A DNA stretch of 8,536 bases. It comes from Pseudomonas sp. GTDB taxonomy: Bacteria > Pseudomonadota > Gammaproteobacteria > Pseudomonadales > Pseudomonadaceae. Location: positions 1 to 8,536 of the forward strand of contig JARDZH010000281.1 in the NCBI GenBank assembly GCA_029240955.1. Reading direction: 5' to 3'. Position 1 is the stretch's first letter. Every line of letters begins with the position of its first letter. The translations under genes were made by a program, and so were the position numbers. This document shows positions 5,772 through 8,536 of the stretch, piece by piece. The notes beneath the pieces were generated by a model. The model worked only from the letters and a program-made list of their open reading frames with translations, did no database searches and was not told the origin of the DNA.

Positions 5772-7094
5772 TCACACCACCCGATTCAAGTCCTCATCCC
5801 GCGTTTCTTTCAGGCACAGCACCGCCAGCACACTGAGCAGCGCTGCGGCCGACACGTACCCGCCCACCCAGCTCAAACCGCCCATGGCGACCAGCTTCTG
5901 AGCGAAGAAAGGCGCCACCGAGGCACCGACGATTCCGCCCAGGTTGTAGGCCGCTGACGCGCCGGTGTAGCGCACGTGGGTCGGAAACAGCTCCGGCAGC
6001 AAAGCGCCCATCGGTGCAAACGTCACCCCCATCAGAAACAGCTCAATGCACAGGAACAGCGCCACGCCCCAGGTTGAGCCCTGAGTCAGCAGCGGTTCCA
6101 TGAGAAAACCCGACAGGATTGCCAGTACGCCACCGACAAGCAGCACCGGTTTGCGTCCAAAACGGTCGCTCGCCCAGGCAGCCAATGGCGTGGCGGCCGC
6201 CATGAACAGGACCGCGAAGCACAACAGACCGAGGAAGGTTTCCCGGCTGTAGCCGAGCGTCGACACGCCGTAGCTCAGGGAAAACACCGTCGAGATGTAG
6301 AACAGCGCATAGCAGACCACCATCGACGCGGCACCCAGCAACATCGGGCGCCAGTGCTGCGCGAAGGTTTCGACGATCGGCATCCGCACCCTTTCCTGGC
6401 GGGCAATGGCCTTGGCGAACACCGGCGTCTCTTCCAGCTTCAGCCGCACATACAGGCCGACCATCACCAGTGCGGCGCTGAGCAGGAACGGAATCCGCCA
6501 GCCCCATGAACGGAACTGCTCGTCGTCCAGAGTCATCGCCAGCGCAAGAAACAGCCCGTTGGCCGCGAGAAATCCAATGGATGGCCCCAGTTGCGGGAAC
6601 ATGCCGAACCAAGCGCGTTTGCCTTTCGGCGCGTTTTCGGTGGCAAGCAATGCAGCGCCGCCCCATTCACCGCCAAGGCCCAGCCCCTGACCGAAGCGCA
6701 GCAGGCACAACAGAATCGGCGCCCAGGCTCCGATAGTTGCATAGCCTGGCAGAACGCCGATCAGCGTGGTGCAGACCCCCATCAACAGCAGTGAAGCGAC
6801 CAGCGTGGATTTACGCCCGATGCGGTCACCGAAATGGCCAAACAGTGCCGAACCCAGCGGACGCGCGAGAAAGGCGATGCCGAAGGTCAGAAACGACGAC
6901 AGCATTTGTGCGGTGCCGGACGTTTGTGGGAAAAACACCGGCCCGATCACCAGCGCAGCGGCAGTGGCGTAGACGTAGAAATCGTAGAACTCGATGGCGG
7001 TGCCGATGAAGCTTGCCGTGGCGACTCGGGTGGCCGAGTTGGCCGGCGGCGTTTGTGCGTCGTCGCTGTCGCGAAAGGTGGAAGTGCTGGTCAT
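5772..7094 (-). CDS. MFS transporter, metabolite:H+ symporter (MHS) type
   Basis: This 440-residue inner-membrane protein has about 12 membrane segments and a soluble N-terminus of about 25 residues. The first membrane segment carries the MHS hallmark GTAIEFYDFYVYATAAAL (residues 31-48), as in YhjE/ShiA/ProP-like symporters. The loop 2-3 MFS signature is GHFGDRIGRKSTL (86-98), and a second copy is ASDRFGRKPVL (308-318). GQGLGLGGEWGGA (135-147) is also typical. Substrates in this group include organic acids, shikimate and betaines, and the one used here cannot be told. ATG 7094 was chosen because homology-like sequence starts just after it and AGGGA precedes it by about 9 nt; the frame continues upstream for 47 codons of unlikely sequence. 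A 278-bp gap separates it from the upstream CNNM gene on the same strand. No adjacent catabolic genes hint at a substrate. Confidence 0.93.
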   Translation of the reverse strand: MTSTSTFRDSDDAQTPPANSATRVATASFIGTAIEFYDFYVYATAAALVIGPVFFPQTSGTAQMLSSFLTFGIAFLARPLGSALFGHFGDRIGRKSTLVASLLLMGVCTTLIGVLPGYATIGAWAPILLCLLRFGQGLGLGGEWGGAALLATENAPKGKRAWFGMFPQLGPSIGFLAANGLFLALAMTLDDEQFRSWGWRIPFLLSAALVMVGLYVRLKLEETPVFAKAIARQERVRMPIVETFAQHWRPMLLGAASMVVCYALFYISTVFSLSYGVSTLGYSRETFLGLLCFAVLFMAAATPLAAWASDRFGRKPVLLVGGVLAILSGFLMEPLLTQGSTWGVALFLCIELFLMGVTFAPMGALLPELFPTHVRYTGASAAYNLGGIVGASVAPFFAQKLVAMGGLSWVGGYVSAAALLSVLAVLCLKETRDEDLNRVV

Positions 7095-7132
7095 GCGGAT
7101 TATCCCTGTCTGCTTGCCGGTCGCGAGCAAGG

Positions 7133-7157
7133 TGCCGCGCGGCATGGCTTCATTATT
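7133..7157 (-). promoter_or_regulatory. Possible promoter -10 and operator-like palindrome before the MFS gene
   Basis: A perfect 12-bp palindrome, TGCCGCGCGGCA (7133-7144), lies 38 nt before the MFS start. On the minus strand AATAAT (7157-7152) is a fair -10 element, so transcription would begin close to the palindrome. That is a usual operator position. I find no good -35 match, and GC-rich palindromes arise by chance, so this is tentative. Confidence 0.25.
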
Positions 7158-7297
7158 GTGATTGGGAGTGCAGCACTGAGCAGGATAGCCCGGTAGGGCC
7201 GAAGGACGACGGCAATGCCCAAGGGTGAGGGGCACTGCCGGAAAAGGTGTTCAGGCTGACGGGCCGTGTGCGCCGGGTGCGGGTAGCACGCGCTGTG

Positions 7298-7318
7298 GCC
7301 AGGCTGGGTAAGCCTGGC
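7298..7318 (-). other. 8-bp stem hairpin downstream of the CNNM gene
   Basis: GCCAGGCT and AGCCTGGC pair around a 5-nt loop, 54 nt after the end of the minus-strand CNNM gene. No T-run follows on either strand, so it is not a textbook terminator. It is the most stable structure I can see in the 278-bp gap (7095-7372), which otherwise contains only the palindrome listed separately. Confidence 0.4.
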
Positions 7319-7372
7319 GATTATAGGAAGGTCGCGGACGTCCGGACAAGGGGCTGAAAGCGCTGGCGGCCG

Positions 7373-8536
7373 TCAGTTGAAGACCAGATTCGATGCGTTC
7401 TGCCACATCAGGACGCGTTTTACACGGTTGTCTTCTGTTTCGAGGATTTCCAGCCGGTACGGGCCGATCTTCAGGCAGACCGGTGCCTGAGGGATAGTTT
7501 CCAGTGCTTCGGTAATCAGGCCGTTGAGCGTCTTGGGACCGTCCGCCGGCAATCTCCAGCCCAGGCTCTTGTTCAGATCGCGGATCGACGCTGCACCTTC
7601 CACTTCCAGGCAACCGTCTTCCCGACGCGTGACATGGGGATTGTCCAGCGTCTGCTCGCTTTCGAATTCGCCGACGATCTCTTCGAGGATGTCTTCCAGC
7701 GTCACGATGCCCAGTACTTCGCCGTACTCATCGACCACGACACCGAGACGCCGTTGCTGCTTGTGGAAATTGAGCAATTGCAGTTGCAGCGGCGTGCTTT
7801 CCGGAACGAAGTAAGGTTCATAGCACACGGCAAGCAGCTGCTCTTTGGTCAGTTGCCCTTGGGGCAACAGGTGGCTGATGTCGCGGGTATTGAGGATGCC
7901 CTGAACCTGATTGATGTCGTTGTGGTAGACCGGGAGGCGGGTATGTCGCGACACGATCAAGCGCTCGATGATCTGCTCGACCGAGTCGTCCAGGTTCACG
8001 CCGTCCACTTCGCTGCGCGGAATCAGAATGTCGTTCACCGTGAAACTGTCCAGCGCCTGAATGCCGGACAACACGTTGGCGCGGGGATGGTGTTCATGGA
8101 CGCCATCGGCGTTCGGCTGAGGTGTTTCGCTCGGGTCGTGTTCCGGATGCTGCGACGAGCGCGGCTGGAACGGACGCAGCAGGCACTTGGCAACGGCATC
8201 GAGCAGCCAGGCCAGCGGCCAGATCATTTTCATGGGCAAACGCAGAATGGCGTTACCCATCATCAGGGTCGATTCGGGATGGCGCAGCGCCAGTCGGCGA
8301 GGCAGGTATTCGACGAAGATCAGCAGAAGTGCGGCGCTGCCGATCCAGGCCAGCGTCGGGCCGTTGTACAGCCAGTAATCGAGAGCGACGAGTGTCGCAA
8401 TCACGGTGATCAGCACGGTGACCAGGGTCGTGGCCAGTACCAGGCAGCGGGGCTCGAAACTGAGCTCTGGGTAAGAAGACGCTTCGTTGGGCCGGCAGCC
8501 GGCGCGCAGCACCTTGAGCTGGCCGTGAGCGATTTC
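7373..8536 (-). CDS. CNNM/CorC (HlyC/CorC) family membrane protein with CBS pair (5' end outside window)
   Basis: 387 codons are visible; the frame is open at base 8536 and ends at TGA (7375-7373 on the minus strand). The N-terminal part is the DUF21/CNNM membrane region, with hydrophobic stretches near fragment residues 30-53, 60-78 and 101-116 and the IFVEYLPRRLALRHPE segment that corresponds to the conserved FGEITPK-type element. A His-rich linker follows (about 130-150). The CBS pair contains NDILIPRSEVDGV (about 168-180), SRHTRLPVY and the very typical VVVDEYGEVLGIVTLEDILE (about 266-285). The CorC/HlyC C-terminal domain completes it. Relatives are linked to Mg2+/Co2+ or Na+-coupled metal efflux and resistance. 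The normal GNNLVNI motif in the membrane region is not visible (see findings), so ion transport is uncertain. The missing N-terminus is probably short, judging from usual lengths near 410-430. Confidence 0.88.
   Translation of the reverse strand, partial: EIAHGQLKVLRAGCRPNEASSYPELSFEPRCLVLATTLVTVLITVIATLVALDYWLYNGPTLAWIGSAALLLIFVEYLPRRLALRHPESTLMMGNAILRLPMKMIWPLAWLLDAVAKCLLRPFQPRSSQHPEHDPSETPQPNADGVHEHHPRANVLSGIQALDSFTVNDILIPRSEVDGVNLDDSVEQIIERLIVSRHTRLPVYHNDINQVQGILNTRDISHLLPQGQLTKEQLLAVCYEPYFVPESTPLQLQLLNFHKQQRRLGVVVDEYGEVLGIVTLEDILEEIVGEFESEQTLDNPHVTRREDGCLEVEGAASIRDLNKSLGWRLPADGPKTLNGLITEALETIPQAPVCLKIGPYRLEILETEDNRVKRVLMWQNASNLVFN

Noticed and set aside
6043..6666. Second minus-strand frame (207 codons) inside the MFS gene
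   Set aside because: It is an alternative frame of a transporter gene with clear MFS signatures, and is rich in Arg and Gly without membrane segments.

Overview
This window looks like core chromosome from a fluorescent-type Pseudomonas. I base that on the GC-rich coding style, the protein families, and several REP/REPIN repeats of the Pseudomonas kind (GTGGGAGCGGCTT..., GTAGGAGCCAGCTTGC..., GTGGGAGGGAGCGAAGCTC...). A P. syringae/P. fluorescens-group member is plausible, but the species cannot be fixed from the sequence alone. There are no tRNA or rRNA genes, CRISPR arrays, insertion sequences or phage genes. I see no novel defence or biosynthetic system.

Layout. 1-510 is the 3' end of purL (+), followed after 5 nt by a small YqfO/NIF3-like protein (516-827, +). 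A REPIN separates this from a convergent minus-strand pair: an exported L,D-transpeptidase-fold protein (958-1521) and a zinc-ribbon Nudix hydrolase (1561-2127). A short divergent promoter region leads into a plus-strand operon: CoA-pyrophosphatase-type Nudix hydrolase (2258-2854), gamma-class carbonic anhydrase-like protein (2912-3436) and a Cys-rich DUF1289 protein (3433-3642). After a REP-rich gap come a VUT-family membrane protein (3873-4340) and purT (4444-5636). A third REPIN divides purT from a minus-strand MHS-type MFS transporter (5772-7094). The window ends inside a minus-strand CNNM/CorC-type protein with paired CBS domains (7373 to beyond 8536).

Main result. purT (formate-dependent GAR transformylase) is broken near its 5' end by an exact 11-bp tandem duplication (TGCAACGCCTC twice, 4535-4556). 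Removing one copy restores a 393-codon PurT in which every active-site position I could check is intact. As it stands, translation from the normal start ends after 41 codons. The stop TGA overlaps a GTG in the original frame, which could at best give a protein lacking the first 37 residues, including the GAR-binding Glu-Leu pair. This could be a fresh null allele, a reversible slipped-repeat switch or a sequence error. Purine synthesis could continue through PurN if the genome has it.

How the genes relate. purT makes FGAR and purL uses it, so consecutive purine steps sit about 4 kb apart. The rest is housekeeping: two Nudix enzymes of different subfamilies transcribed divergently, envelope maintenance (L,D-transpeptidase fold), a zinc hexapeptide-repeat protein and membrane transport. 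REPINs occupy the gaps at both convergent gene ends and the gap before the VUT gene.
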